Source: [Mycobacterium] vasticus (lineage in GTDB: Bacteria > Actinomycetota > Actinomycetes > Mycobacteriales > Mycobacteriaceae). From it: 64,000 nucleotides of DNA. The stretch is from the NCBI RefSeq assembly GCF_020181595.1, contig NZ_CP084028.1:698967-762966 (forward strand). The letters are read 5' to 3'. Both the position numbers and the translations under genes were made by a program. The notes under the pieces were generated by a model. That model made no database searches and had not been told where the DNA came from. It saw only the letters and a list, made by a program, of their open reading frames with translations. This document shows, piece after piece, positions 34,186 to 43,926 of this stretch (position 1 is its first letter; each line of letters begins with the position of its first letter).

Positions 34186-35804
34186 CTGTTCATCACCCCT
34201 GTCTGACGAGGATCGAGGCGGGCGCCGTCCTGTTCGATCAGCACCGGGCGGTTGCCCCCCAGGCCGGGGATCAACGAGTCGCCGTGGAACGACAGGATGG
34301 TCTGGGCCAGCCCCGGGATCAGCATGGCCGTGATCGCGGTGAAGCCCACCCACAGGTCGGTATACACCAGCACCCCGAGCGCGCCGCCCAACACCCAGGC
34401 CAGCTGCAGCGTGGACTCGGTGCGGCCGAACGCCGACGCGCGGGACTCCTCGGGCAGATCGTGCTGCAACGCGGCGTCCAGCGAGGCCTTGGCGACCGCA
34501 CTGGCGCCCGAGGTCACCAGGGCGGCGACCGCGGCCATCGCCAGGGTGCCGGCCACCGCCGCCGCCAGCGCGACACCGGTGACCGCCATCGTGGCGCGCA
34601 CCACCAGCACCGCGGGCCGGCCCAGCTGCAGGCGGGCACTGGTGAGGTTCCCCGCGAAGTTACCCACTCCGGCCGCCACGCCGATCAGCCCGAGAATGCC
34701 CAGCTGCACCCATCCGTTGGCGTCGTGCTGCTTGGCGACGAACGCCGGATACAAGAACATGAAGCCGACCATCGCCTTGATGGTGCAGTTGCCCCACAGT
34801 GCGGCGATGATGTTGCGCCCCAACGGTTGCCGCAGTGGCTGGCGTAGCGCCCCGCCGGCCCGCCTCACGTGCTCCGGCCAACTGCGGGGACGCTCGTCGA
34901 AGCGGTAGCTCAGCGTGGTCGGGATCTCACCGGTGGTCACCTCCACCCACCGGGGAATCCGCATCGCCAGCACCGCCCCGGCGACTGAGACCGCGACCAC
35001 CACTATCAGCGCACCGGGCAGCCCGAGCAGCCGGATGAAGACGTACTCGGCGCCCGCGGCAATCCCGCCGCCGACGATGGTCCCGCCGAGCAGCCCGAAC
35101 ATGGTCAGCCGAGAGTTGACCCGCACCAGGTCGATCGACGGCGGCATCACCCGCGGCGTTACCGCACTGCGCAGCACCGTGAACGACTTCGACAGCACCA
35201 TCATGGCCAGCGCACACGGGTAGAGCACCCAGGAGGCGAAGGTGCCCGCGACGCTGTCGTAATTGGCGATCAGGACCAGGGCCAGGGCGGTGCGCAGCGC
35301 GAATGAGCATGCCAGTGCTGCGCGCCGGCCGTGCTGGATGCGGTCCAGCGCGGGGCCGATCAGCGGGGCGATCACCGCGAACGGCGCGATGGTGATCAGC
35401 AGGTACAGCGCCACCCGGCCCTTGCTCTCGCCGGTGGCGGCGGCGAAGAACAGTGTGTTGGCCAGTGCGACGGCCATGGCCGCGTCGACGGCGAAGTTGG
35501 CCACCACCGGCCAGGTGAGCGCGGTCAGCCCGGACTTGTCGGCGCCGTCGGCAGTGGCCGCGCGCTGCACCAGGTCATACATCCGGGAACCCATCTCGCG
35601 GCTGCGGGCTGCGGCGGTCCGGGCCGCCGTGACGCGATCAGCGGGGGGAGGGTCTTGCCGGCGCGGTTCGCCCGGGGTGTCGCGCAGCGGCGGCAGGTAG
35701 CGGTTGGCACTGGGCATGGGCTTGCGCGACCGCTGGTCAGCGGGGTCGTCACTGGGATAGTTGGCCATGCCGGGGTGCGGGAGATCGGGCCGTCGCGCAG
35801 ACAC
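34182..35804 (-). CDS. MFS-type membrane transporter (Rv0876c type)
   Basis: About 540 residues with a polar N-terminal tail of about 90 residues and some 12 hydrophobic segments (such as VALYLLITIAPFAVIAPLIG and VLVVRATMAVTGVALAAAV). The middle loop EVTTGEIPTTLSYRFDERP separates two halves. The substrate is unknown. The start is uncertain: GTG 35804 has AGGGAAG upstream, ATG 35768 is the other candidate. It is divergent from the DUF3027 gene. Confidence 0.85.
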   Translation of the reverse strand: MSARRPDLPHPGMANYPSDDPADQRSRKPMPSANRYLPPLRDTPGEPRRQDPPPADRVTAARTAAARSREMGSRMYDLVQRAATADGADKSGLTALTWPVVANFAVDAAMAVALANTLFFAAATGESKGRVALYLLITIAPFAVIAPLIGPALDRIQHGRRAALACSFALRTALALVLIANYDSVAGTFASWVLYPCALAMMVLSKSFTVLRSAVTPRVMPPSIDLVRVNSRLTMFGLLGGTIVGGGIAAGAEYVFIRLLGLPGALIVVVAVSVAGAVLAMRIPRWVEVTTGEIPTTLSYRFDERPRSWPEHVRRAGGALRQPLRQPLGRNIIAALWGNCTIKAMVGFMFLYPAFVAKQHDANGWVQLGILGLIGVAAGVGNFAGNLTSARLQLGRPAVLVVRATMAVTGVALAAAVAGTLAMAAVAALVTSGASAVAKASLDAALQHDLPEESRASAFGRTESTLQLAWVLGGALGVLVYTDLWVGFTAITAMLIPGLAQTILSFHGDSLIPGLGGNRPVLIEQDGARLDPRQTGVMNR

Positions 35805-35926
35805 GGTGCAATTCTTCCCTATCCTCGCGTGATGGCTGCGCAAGCCGTTGTCGTGCCTGCGTGTGGCCCCGCGGGCCGGGCTGCGGCAAGATGAGTGGCG
35901 TCAAAAGAACGGAAGGGACCCGCGTG

Positions 35927-36850
35927 ATGCGCCCCAGCGAGGAATCAGCCACCGCGACCGTCGCCGTGCCCACGGCGCTGGCCGGGGCCGTCGAACAGGC
36001 CCGTGCGGCCGTCGCCGAGTTCAGCGGCGCCGAGACCGTCGGTGAGCATCTGGGCGTCGACTACGAGGACGCATACGCTGCCACCCACCGGTTCGGCGCG
36101 CTGCTGCCCGGCTATCAGGGCTGGCAGTGGGCTGTTGTCGTGGCGGCCATCCCCGGAATCGACCACGTCACCGTCAGTGAGGTGGTCCTGGTTCCCGGCC
36201 CGACGGCGCTGCTGGCTCCGGAGTGGGTGCCGTGGGACCAGCGGGTGCGTCCCGGCGATCTCGGGCCGGGCGACCTGCTGGCGCCACCGGCCGACGATCC
36301 GCGACTGGTCCCGGGCTATGTCTCCAGCGGGGACCCGGACCTCGACGAGGTGGCCGGCGAGATCGGGCTGGGCCGCTGCAAGGTGATGAGCCCGGAGGGC
36401 CGCGCCGACGCCGCTCAGCGCTGGCATGACGGCGAGTTCGGGCCGGATTCGGCCATGGCGCGTTCCACCAAGCGGGTCTGCCGGGACTGCGGGTTCTATC
36501 TGCCTCTGGCCGGTGCCCTCGGCATCCAGTTCGGGGTCTGCGGCAACGAGATGTCGGCCGACGGACGGGTGGTCGACGTCCGCTACGGCTGCGGCGCCCA
36601 CAGTGACACCCCGGCGCCGGCGGGTGCCGGTTCGCCGGCTTATGAGCCCTTCGATGACGGCGTGTTGGAGATCGTCGAAGTCACGACGGTTCCGGCCGTT
36701 GCCGCCGAGCCGGAGGCGGAGCCGGCCGAGCCGGTGGAAGCCTCGGTCGAATCGACTGAGGCGCCGATCGAGTTGGCCGAACTGCCTGCCGAATCGCCTG
36801 AGGTGGTCGCCGAAGCCCCCGCGGAGCCGGGGGAGTCGGAGACCACCTGA
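35927..36850 (+). CDS. DUF3027 protein (Rv0877 type)
   Basis: 307 residues. The DUF3027 core (about 20-235) ends in a Cys-rich block, CRDCGF...CGNEMSADG...YGCGAHSDT, that looks like a metal site. The tail (from about 245) is a repetitive acidic Glu/Pro/Ala stretch. Function unknown; the family is actinobacterial. GGAAGGGA lies 8 bp before ATG 35927; GTG 35924 is almost equally good. Confidence 0.83.
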   Translation: MRPSEESATATVAVPTALAGAVEQARAAVAEFSGAETVGEHLGVDYEDAYAATHRFGALLPGYQGWQWAVVVAAIPGIDHVTVSEVVLVPGPTALLAPEWVPWDQRVRPGDLGPGDLLAPPADDPRLVPGYVSSGDPDLDEVAGEIGLGRCKVMSPEGRADAAQRWHDGEFGPDSAMARSTKRVCRDCGFYLPLAGALGIQFGVCGNEMSADGRVVDVRYGCGAHSDTPAPAGAGSPAYEPFDDGVLEIVEVTTVPAVAAEPEAEPAEPVEASVESTEAPIELAELPAESPEVVAEAPAEPGESETT

Positions 36851-36858
36851 GCCCGTCG

Positions 36859-37305
36859 TCAGTCCGGCTGTTCGAGTCGGACGCGCCGATGCATTTCCTT
36901 GATTGCAGCCCAATTCACCTGGGGACGCTGGAGTCCCCGCTTTTCCAGATAGCGCTGTCCGGCCGCCCGATTGCTCCTGGCGGCCCGCCACAACACGACA
37001 ACCATGTTGGCGGGTGGGGTGACGGCGGTACCGATGAAAACCCAGTCGCCACCGCGGCGCTCAAGGCGGCCTTTGATCTGCAGAGCTCTGATGTTCCAGA
37101 GCCTCTCGTCGTGCGAGTGACAGAGCAAGTTGGCCGGCCCCGCTGCGACCGCGACACCATCGGGCCAGGAAACGTACATCTCGCCCGTGGTCGCGTCGTA
37201 GCTCAGGAGGTTCTGTCGAACGCTGACCGGATATCCGTCGGGATCAATCGCGGTCACGACACCCTCCGGGAATGCCGCCAGCGCCGAGGTCTCTTCAGTT
37301 CGCAC
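36859..37305 (-). CDS. PNPOx-like split-barrel protein
   Basis: 148 residues. The FMN-type split-barrel shows in EGVVTAIDPDGYPVSVRQNLLSYD and RALQIKGRLERRGGDWVFIG. Function unknown, possibly a flavin or haem binder. Its ATG at 37305 lies inside the end of the hemerythrin fusion gene (11-bp overlap), so it is the second gene of that operon. It is convergent with the DUF3027 gene with an 8-bp gap. Confidence 0.75.
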   Translation of the reverse strand: MRTEETSALAAFPEGVVTAIDPDGYPVSVRQNLLSYDATTGEMYVSWPDGVAVAAGPANLLCHSHDERLWNIRALQIKGRLERRGGDWVFIGTAVTPPANMVVVLWRAARSNRAAGQRYLEKRGLQRPQVNWAAIKEMHRRVRLEQPD

Positions 37306-38497
37306 GACTCAGCTCTTTCAGGTCGAGAGTTTCTGGATTGCTGCTGAAATCTCTTGTAGGCCAATATAATCCACGACACGGTGTCACGTGTATCAGAATC
37401 CGCAGGTAGTAGAATGGAAAGAGCCGTCGACCAAGCCAGCTGCTCATGAAGGCGCCCGCCGGCTGTCGGGCGGACACTCTCTCGAGTAGCCGGCGTAATC
37501 CCTCGTCGCCCCCGATGTCGGCAACGATGCGGTCTTCCGCGGTGGCCACGCCTTGAATCAGCACCGCGCCCGGATCCTTGATGCCCGAACCGATCGGCTC
37601 GGAGAACAGCATGCTCACCTTCGGGTTTCGGCGGATGTTGAGCGCCTTCTGCGGCAGGCCGATGCTGGTACAGGCCAGGAAACGACCATCCGGGAGTAGC
37701 AGAGGGCAGATGGGCCAGGTCTGCGGCGAACCGTCTCGGGACATCGTGGTCAGCTCACACGTTCGAAATTTCTCGACAATCTCGATTGCCGGCGAGCCGA
37801 CGGGATCGCACACTGAGACTCCACATCGCACATTCGTGCTGGATCGCTGCGGGCCATAGAGATCGGCCCGGTATCTCAACAGTGAGCGTCGCGCGAGTAA
37901 TCGGATCAGGACGCGTTGTGGCAGCGGTACGTGCGCCAAGATCCGCCGTGCTTCATCAGCTGACGCGGCGTCGAAGGTCAAGCCGCCCAAGACGAGGCCG
38001 AGACGGAGATTCTTCCGCGAAATGAATTCGGTCCCACGAGCGGCGCACTGCTGCCATTCCTCGGCGGTGATGTGTTGGTTGATGAGTGGGACGATGTTTC
38101 GCTCTTCGTCGGCAAGGTGCTCGTCCAATCGCTCTGACAGATCCGCGACGGCTTCGGCGAGTTGTCGAGCGAGCCGGGCATCGGCAGAGCGGGCCCACGA
38201 CGCCAGGATCGATTTGATCCTGGCGTCCGCGTCGGAGATGTCGCGATGCGCGTGTTGCATGCGGGCGATGGCTTCGGCGCAGGCAGGTGCTCGGGCTCGT
38301 AGTTTCGGCCATAACAACTCGTCTTCCGCGGCATGGTGGTGATGGAGTGCGGCCAGGATGAGTTCGAGGTGAGCGCCGACCGCTGCGGATCGCGCTGTAT
38401 CGGCGAACTCGACGTCTCGGACCAGCCCGAGGATGTTGTGCAACTCGTTGCGGAACACCCGGTGGGCAACGGCCATGTCGAACGCGTCGGTCGGCAT
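37295..38497 (-). CDS. Hemerythrin-like domain fused to a PNPOx-like domain
   Basis: 400 residues. Residues about 5-160 form a hemerythrin HHE bundle with iron ligands visible in FRNELHNILG, LHHHHAAEDELLWP, MQHAHRDI and LDEHLADEERNIVP. Residues about 240-400 form a split-barrel flavin-type domain (KFRTCELTTMSRDGSPQTWP, NIRRNPKVSMLFSEP). An O2, NO or redox sensing and reducing role is plausible; a fusion of the two is unusual. ATG 38497 has a strong ribosome site (GGAAGGGAG). It is divergent from a TetR gene that probably controls it. Confidence 0.83.
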   Translation of the reverse strand: MPTDAFDMAVAHRVFRNELHNILGLVRDVEFADTARSAAVGAHLELILAALHHHHAAEDELLWPKLRARAPACAEAIARMQHAHRDISDADARIKSILASWARSADARLARQLAEAVADLSERLDEHLADEERNIVPLINQHITAEEWQQCAARGTEFISRKNLRLGLVLGGLTFDAASADEARRILAHVPLPQRVLIRLLARRSLLRYRADLYGPQRSSTNVRCGVSVCDPVGSPAIEIVEKFRTCELTTMSRDGSPQTWPICPLLLPDGRFLACTSIGLPQKALNIRRNPKVSMLFSEPIGSGIKDPGAVLIQGVATAEDRIVADIGGDEGLRRLLERVSARQPAGAFMSSWLGRRLFPFYYLRILIHVTPCRGLYWPTRDFSSNPETLDLKELSRAN

Positions 38498-38582
38498 GAC
38501 GGCTCCCTTCCCGTGTCGCGCCGAGGTGGCCAGGCGCGACCACTGCATGATGGAGTGAGAGAGTGCAACTATTTGGTTATGG

Positions 38583-38611
38583 TATTGATGTAATGAATAC
38601 AGTGGAACTGT
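38583..38611. promoter_or_regulatory. Candidate TetR operators in the divergent promoter
   Basis: An imperfect palindrome TATTGATGTAATGAATA (38583-38599) overlaps a second, ACAGT-GGA-ACTGT (38599-38611), in an AT-rich patch that ends 6 bp before the TetR start codon. Such placement fits auto-repression and control of the hemerythrin operon. Confidence 0.5.
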
Positions 38612-38617
38612 AGTTAA

Positions 38618-39268
38618 ATGCCCGAAGAAGTCAAGCCCCGCCGGCAGTACCGTTCGGCTGCGCGCACCCGGCAGCGGGAAGCGACACGTGCGGCGATCGT
38701 GGATGCGGCGACGGCCGGATTCATCGAGAACGGCTATCCGGCAACCACGATCGCGCAGATCGCCGCGCGCGCCCAGGTATCGGCGGAGACCGTCTACGCG
38801 GTCTTCGGGACCAAGCGAGACCTATTGCGCGCGGTGGTAGAGGGAGCATCCGCTGGAGCGCCGAGCACCGACGCATGGCAAACCGGCGACTGGCTTGCCC
38901 TAGTAAGGGCCGAGCCCACCCAGCGGCGCCGACTCGAGCTGATCACCGATGCCACCCGCGACGTGCTTCGTCGCGTGGCGCCGATCGACGAGATCGTGCG
39001 TTCGGTGGCCGCATCCGATCCAGACATTGCCGAACTTCAGAGCGAACTCGAACGCCGACGGCGCAGCGACCTTCGGGGGCTCGTGCAGCTGCTCGCAGAA
39101 GCGGGGCCACTGCGCCTGTCGATCGACCACGCGGTAGACCTCTGGTGGGCGCTTGGCCACAGCACCGGCCCGTATCGCTCACTCACCGTCGACCGGGGAT
39201 GGAGTGACCGACGGGCGCGGACCGCGCTCATCGATGTCGTGGCGCGCGCGCTTCTCCCCGACGCGTAG
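38618..39268 (+). CDS. TetR-family transcriptional regulator
   Basis: 216 residues. The N-terminal helix-turn-helix (AAIVDAATAGFIENGYPATT, AQVSAETVYAVFGTKRDLL) is standard TetR; the C-terminal ligand domain is unassigned. The gene has no ribosome site and an AT-rich promoter directly before ATG 38618. It is divergent from the hemerythrin/PNPOx operon, the likely target. It ends 18 bp before a convergent gene. Confidence 0.88.
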   Translation: MPEEVKPRRQYRSAARTRQREATRAAIVDAATAGFIENGYPATTIAQIAARAQVSAETVYAVFGTKRDLLRAVVEGASAGAPSTDAWQTGDWLALVRAEPTQRRRLELITDATRDVLRRVAPIDEIVRSVAASDPDIAELQSELERRRRSDLRGLVQLLAEAGPLRLSIDHAVDLWWALGHSTGPYRSLTVDRGWSDRRARTALIDVVARALLPDA

Positions 39269-39285
39269 GCGAAGCCGGGGACGCC

Positions 39286-39777
39286 CTAGCCGAAGTTGAA
39301 CAGGTACTCGCCCGGCAGGACGAAGGCCATGTTGAAGGCGGTGTTGACCAGCAGTCCGGGGAGCCCGAGCACGTAGTTGATGATGTCCTGCGGGATGGTG
39401 ATCGCGACACTGAAGGCCATTCCGAAATCTAGGTTGATCAGGTTGTCGATCACACTCGTGACGTCGTTGTACAACGTGACGGGCAGGCTGAACAGGCTGT
39501 TGAAGAAGCCCTGAGCGGCGGCGATCTCGGCATTGATCAGGCCGACGATGTCGAAGGCGTCGGCGGCGCCCGGGGTGTCCAACACCGCTGTGCTGAGGGC
39601 GTTTTCGAGGCCGGGGAGGATGCTGCCCACCGCGCCGCTGGTCAGCGCCACTGCGGTGGACACCTCGACCAGTGCGCCGCTGCTGATCGCGGGCGTGGCC
39701 GCTATCGGGGTCAGGCCGATGACCAATGCGCTTGCGGCGCAGATGCTCAGCATTCGAGGTCTGGTGGTGTCGATCAT
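39286..39777 (-). CDS. Secreted hydrophobic protein of unknown family
   Basis: 163 residues. A signal peptide (ICAASALVIGLTPIAATPA) is followed by an Ala/Leu/Phe-rich chain with repeated NDVTSVIDNLINL, IPQDIINYVLG and NTAFNMAF segments. No domain recognised; similar exported, amphipathic proteins are common in mycobacteria. A strong ribosome site (GGGAGGGAG) precedes ATG 39777. Function unknown. Confidence 0.72.
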   Translation of the reverse strand: MIDTTRPRMLSICAASALVIGLTPIAATPAISSGALVEVSTAVALTSGAVGSILPGLENALSTAVLDTPGAADAFDIVGLINAEIAAAQGFFNSLFSLPVTLYNDVTSVIDNLINLDFGMAFSVAITIPQDIINYVLGLPGLLVNTAFNMAFVLPGEYLFNFG

Positions 39778-39833
39778 GTTCAAGGCTCCCTCCCGCGTTT
39801 GACGACGGACATTACCCCCGCCCGGCAAGCGGC

Positions 39834-40292
39834 TCAGCCGTTTTCGGCGGCTGCCTTGATCCTGTTCAACGAGGCGTTCATGCCCTCGACCAGCTCCTGC
39901 TCGAAGTTGGGCGTCCCGCCCATGAACTTGCCCACCATAAACGCCGAGAACGCGGTGGTGGCGCCGTTCTCGACGTGCCGGCTCTCGGTGACCCGGGTGC
40001 CCTGCGCGGTTGGCTCCAGCTCGTAGCTCCACACGCTGCGGTTCTCGACGACCCGGAAGGCCAGCTTGCGCTGCGGGACGTACTCGGTGATGACCGAGGT
40101 GGTGGGCCAGTACGTCCAGCCGCGCCGGTTGAAGTTGATGGTGCGGGTTCCCGGGCGGACCGCGCCGAGCGGCTTCATCCACCGGCACTGCGGGCTCCAC
40201 TGCGGCATACGCCGGAAATCGGAGATCAGCTCCCACACCTTGGCGACCGGCGCGTCGATGTCGATATGTGTCTGCAGCAGTGGTTGTGCCAT
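39834..40292 (-). CDS. SRPBCC/START-like protein
   Basis: 152 residues. Signatures are THIDIDAPVAKVWELISDFRR, WSPQCRWMK, and the C-terminal helix FEQELVEGMNASLNRIKAA. It binds an unknown hydrophobic ligand. ATG 40292 has GGAGGA 5 bp upstream. It is not the same subfamily as the pair at 16-17 kb (W-P-Q-C rather than W-S-P-x-Y). Confidence 0.85.
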   Translation of the reverse strand: MAQPLLQTHIDIDAPVAKVWELISDFRRMPQWSPQCRWMKPLGAVRPGTRTINFNRRGWTYWPTTSVITEYVPQRKLAFRVVENRSVWSYELEPTAQGTRVTESRHVENGATTAFSAFMVGKFMGGTPNFEQELVEGMNASLNRIKAAAENG

Positions 40293-40326
40293 TGCGATCC
40301 TCCTTGAATCGGTTGGGCCGGTAGCC

Positions 40327-40587
40327 CTATTCGTTCTCCAGCCCGGTCTGGGCACCGCGTGCTCCGCGGCGCGCTGCGCTGCGTTGCACCAGAAATATGG
40401 TGGTTCCGATCACCCCGACGCCCAGGCCGGCCAGGCTCACCGGCCGCCAGGACTCCAAGCCGGGCACCGCGAACGCGGCGATGGTGGCAAGGGAGAACCC
40501 GGAGACGCCGGTCCCGATCACCGGCCAGACCCGCAGCAGTGCGGCCGGCAACGGCGGCGGCTCGGGGGTGGGCTCAGGCGGGGTCAT
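40327..40587 (-). CDS. DUF2530 membrane protein (Rv0879c type)
   Basis: 86 residues. A Pro-rich N-terminus is followed by two membrane segments (VWPVIGTGVSGFSLATIAAFAV and VSLAGLGVGVIGTTIFLV) and a basic tail. Function unknown. It is divergent from the rRNA methyltransferase gene with a 39-bp gap, the arrangement seen with Rv0879c in M. tuberculosis, apart from the absent MarR gene Rv0880. Confidence 0.8.
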   Translation of the reverse strand: MTPPEPTPEPPPLPAALLRVWPVIGTGVSGFSLATIAAFAVPGLESWRPVSLAGLGVGVIGTTIFLVQRSAARRGARGAQTGLENE

Positions 40588-40626
40588 CGCCGTTGACGTT
40601 AGCGCCTCGCCGGTAATGTTCGGTCA

Positions 40627-41451
40627 GTGGCCAGGGTCCTCGACGTCGTCGACATCGCGGATCCCGCCGATCCACGGCTCGACGACTTCCGTGACCTCAA
40701 CAGCATCGACCGCCGCCCGGACCTGCCCACCGGCAAAGGCCTGGTGATCGCCGAAGGGGTCCTGGTGGTGCAGCGGATGCTGGCCTCGCGGTTTGACCCC
40801 CGGGCGCTGCTGGGCACCGATCGCCGGCTCAGCGAGCTCGCCGACGATCTGGCCGGCCGTGACGTCCCCTACTACCGGGTGTCGGCCGAGGTGATGGCGC
40901 AGGTGGTGGGGTTTCATCTCAACCGCGGCGTGCTGGCCGCCGCCTCCCGGGTGCCGGAGCCGACACTCGCCGACCTGCTCGGTGGCGCCCGCACCATCGC
41001 GGTGCTCGAGGGCGTCAACGACCACGAGAATCTTGGCTCGATCTTCCGCAACGGCGCCGGGCTGGGCGTCGACGCGGTGGTGTTCGGTGCCGGCTGCGCC
41101 GACCCGCTGTACCGGCGGGCGGTGCGGGTCTCGATGGGGCACGCCCTGCTGGTGCCCTACGTCCGCTCCACCCGGTGGCCCGACGACCTGGGCCTGCTGC
41201 GCGAGCACGGCTTCCGACTGCTGGCGATGACGCCGGACCCGCGGGCGCAGACGCTGTCGGCGGCGATGGACACGGTGCGCGACGAGCCGTTGGCGGTGCT
41301 GGTCGGGGCGGAGGGCCCCGGACTGTCCGAAACCACGATGCGCGCCAGCGACATCCGGGTGCGCATCCCGATGTCGCGGGGGACCGACTCGCTCAACGTC
41401 GCGACGGCGGCCGCGCTGGCCTTCTACGAACGCTGCAGGACGGCGCCGTGA
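40627..41451 (+). CDS. SpoU/TrmH-family RNA 2'-O-methyltransferase (Rv0881)
   Basis: 274 residues. An N-terminal substrate-binding domain (EGVLVVQRMLAS) precedes the SPOUT knot. Motif 1 is NDHENLGSIFRNGAGLG, motif 2 LVGAEGPGLS and motif 3 IPMSRGTDSLNVATAAA. It methylates a ribose in rRNA or tRNA; the site is not predictable here. The GTG 40627 start is supported by the short divergent gap. The stop shares a base with the next start (TGATG). Confidence 0.9.
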   Translation: MARVLDVVDIADPADPRLDDFRDLNSIDRRPDLPTGKGLVIAEGVLVVQRMLASRFDPRALLGTDRRLSELADDLAGRDVPYYRVSAEVMAQVVGFHLNRGVLAAASRVPEPTLADLLGGARTIAVLEGVNDHENLGSIFRNGAGLGVDAVVFGAGCADPLYRRAVRVSMGHALLVPYVRSTRWPDDLGLLREHGFRLLAMTPDPRAQTLSAAMDTVRDEPLAVLVGAEGPGLSETTMRASDIRVRIPMSRGTDSLNVATAAALAFYERCRTAP

Positions 41452-41717
41452 TGCCCGACGAGCAGACCCCTTGGGCAACGGGTTTGACGGTGGCCGGATT
41501 CGTGGCGGCGGTGGTCGGCACTGCGATCACCGTGTTGAGCATGGGCCTGGAACGGGTGCACCCCGCGGTGGCGGTCGGGCTCAACGTGGTCGCGGTGGGC
41601 GGGTTGGCGCCCACGGTGTGGGGCTGGCGGCACACTCAGGTGCTGCGGTGGTTCGCGCTGGGAATCGGAATCGGTGTCGCGGGGGCGTGGCTGGTGCTGT
41701 TGGCGACGGCCGGTTGA
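41451..41717 (+). CDS. Small membrane protein (Rv0882 type)
   Basis: 88 residues with three hydrophobic segments (LTVAGFVAAVVGTAITVLSM, VAVGLNVVAVGGLAPTVW and LGIGIGVAGAWLVLLAT). ATG 41451 overlaps the stop of the methyltransferase gene, so it is co-translated. Function unknown. It ends 3 bp before the convergent sepH gene. Confidence 0.8.
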   Translation: MPDEQTPWATGLTVAGFVAAVVGTAITVLSMGLERVHPAVAVGLNVVAVGGLAPTVWGWRHTQVLRWFALGIGIGVAGAWLVLLATAG

Positions 41718-41719
41718 GG

Positions 41720-42505
41720 TCAGCCCTGGCCGGCCGTTCCGGTTCCGGTGGAGCGCACCCCGAGCAGCACGTCCTCCCAGCCCGGGACCTCCGGCTTGCT
41801 GCGACGGGCCCGCGGTGCCGCGCGCCGGCGGACCGGCTCACTCTCGGGCGCCGCCGGTGCGGCGGGCTCCTCGAAGTCCAGCTCGGCGACGGGGGCAACC
41901 GGCCGCAGCGGACGGTCGAAGGCCGGGTCGATCAGCTCCATCGCCGCGTCGTCGGCGGCGGTGACCGTCCCGCCGTGCGCGCCCGGGGTGAAGCGGAAGT
42001 GCGCGACGTTGTCCGAGCGGCCCGCCTTCCAGGCCAGCTGCACCGTCCAGCGGCCGTCCTCGTTGCGCCAGGCGTCCCAGCTGGTGTGCTCGGTGCTCAG
42101 GCCGCGCGCCATCAGGGCGCCGGTGATCACCTCGAGCAGGGTCGGCACCGCCGGACCGTCGGCCAGCACCGGGTGGGCGGCGGTCGCCAGCTCCGCGGCC
42201 CGCGAGCGCTCCAGCAGCACCGGGTGCGCGAACCGCTCCACCCGGGAGACCTCGACGCCTGCGGCCGCGGCCACCTGCTCCACCGACGCACCGGCGCGGA
42301 TCCGGGACTGGATGTCTTTGGGCCGGAGCATCTTGCCTCCCGGGGTGGTCTGGCCCGCTCGGCGGCCCTCGTCGCGCAACGCGCCGCGCAGCTGGTCTTC
42401 GATGCGCAGCCGGAACATGTCGGTGCGCTCGTCCTCGCCGCCGACGCTCTCGCAGATGATGTGCTTGCCGTCGACATCGAGACCGATGACTGTCAGTTCC
42501 CTCAT
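41720..42505 (-). CDS. sepH: Septation protein SepH
   Basis: 261 residues. The N-terminal DUF3071 helix-turn-helix domain (MRELTVIGLDVDGKHIICE; RPKDIQSRIRAGASVEQVA) is the one that binds FtsZ and stimulates filament assembly in actinobacteria. The C-terminal part is disordered and rich in Ala, Pro and Arg, ending in SKPEVPGWEDVLLGVR. ATG 42505 has GGAGAAG upstream. It corresponds to Rv0883c. Confidence 0.9.
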   Translation of the reverse strand: MRELTVIGLDVDGKHIICESVGGEDERTDMFRLRIEDQLRGALRDEGRRAGQTTPGGKMLRPKDIQSRIRAGASVEQVAAAAGVEVSRVERFAHPVLLERSRAAELATAAHPVLADGPAVPTLLEVITGALMARGLSTEHTSWDAWRNEDGRWTVQLAWKAGRSDNVAHFRFTPGAHGGTVTAADDAAMELIDPAFDRPLRPVAPVAELDFEEPAAPAAPESEPVRRRAAPRARRSKPEVPGWEDVLLGVRSTGTGTAGQG

Positions 42506-42611
42506 GACTTCTCCTCGCGACGGCCCGTTAGCTGCGGACTCTAGTGCAGCGCGCGGCCCCGACCGCGGTGACACGCTGGCCTTATAACGAGATGATCACG
42601 GCGCGACGAAC

Positions 42612-43784
<1,173 letters not shown>

Positions 43785-43788
43785 TTAT

Positions 43789-43804
43789 CGTGACCTGTAT
43801 CACA
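43789..43804. promoter_or_regulatory. CRP-like palindrome between serC and the diiron oxygenase gene
   Basis: CGTGACCTGTATCACA matches TGTGA-N6-TCACA at all but one of the defined positions; the GTGA/TCAC core is perfectly symmetric. It lies 50 bp from serC and about 120 bp from the gene to the right, so it can act on both. CRP control of this divergent pair has been predicted in M. tuberculosis. Confidence 0.75.
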
Positions 43805-43926
43805 GGAAGTGCTCGACACCTGTCACGGCCACAGTCCCGCTCAGAGGCCTAGACGAGTAGCCGATACCTGCGGTACCGTTATACATAACAAGCCCAAATG
43901 TAAAGAACTCCCCGGGGGTGTCTTCA

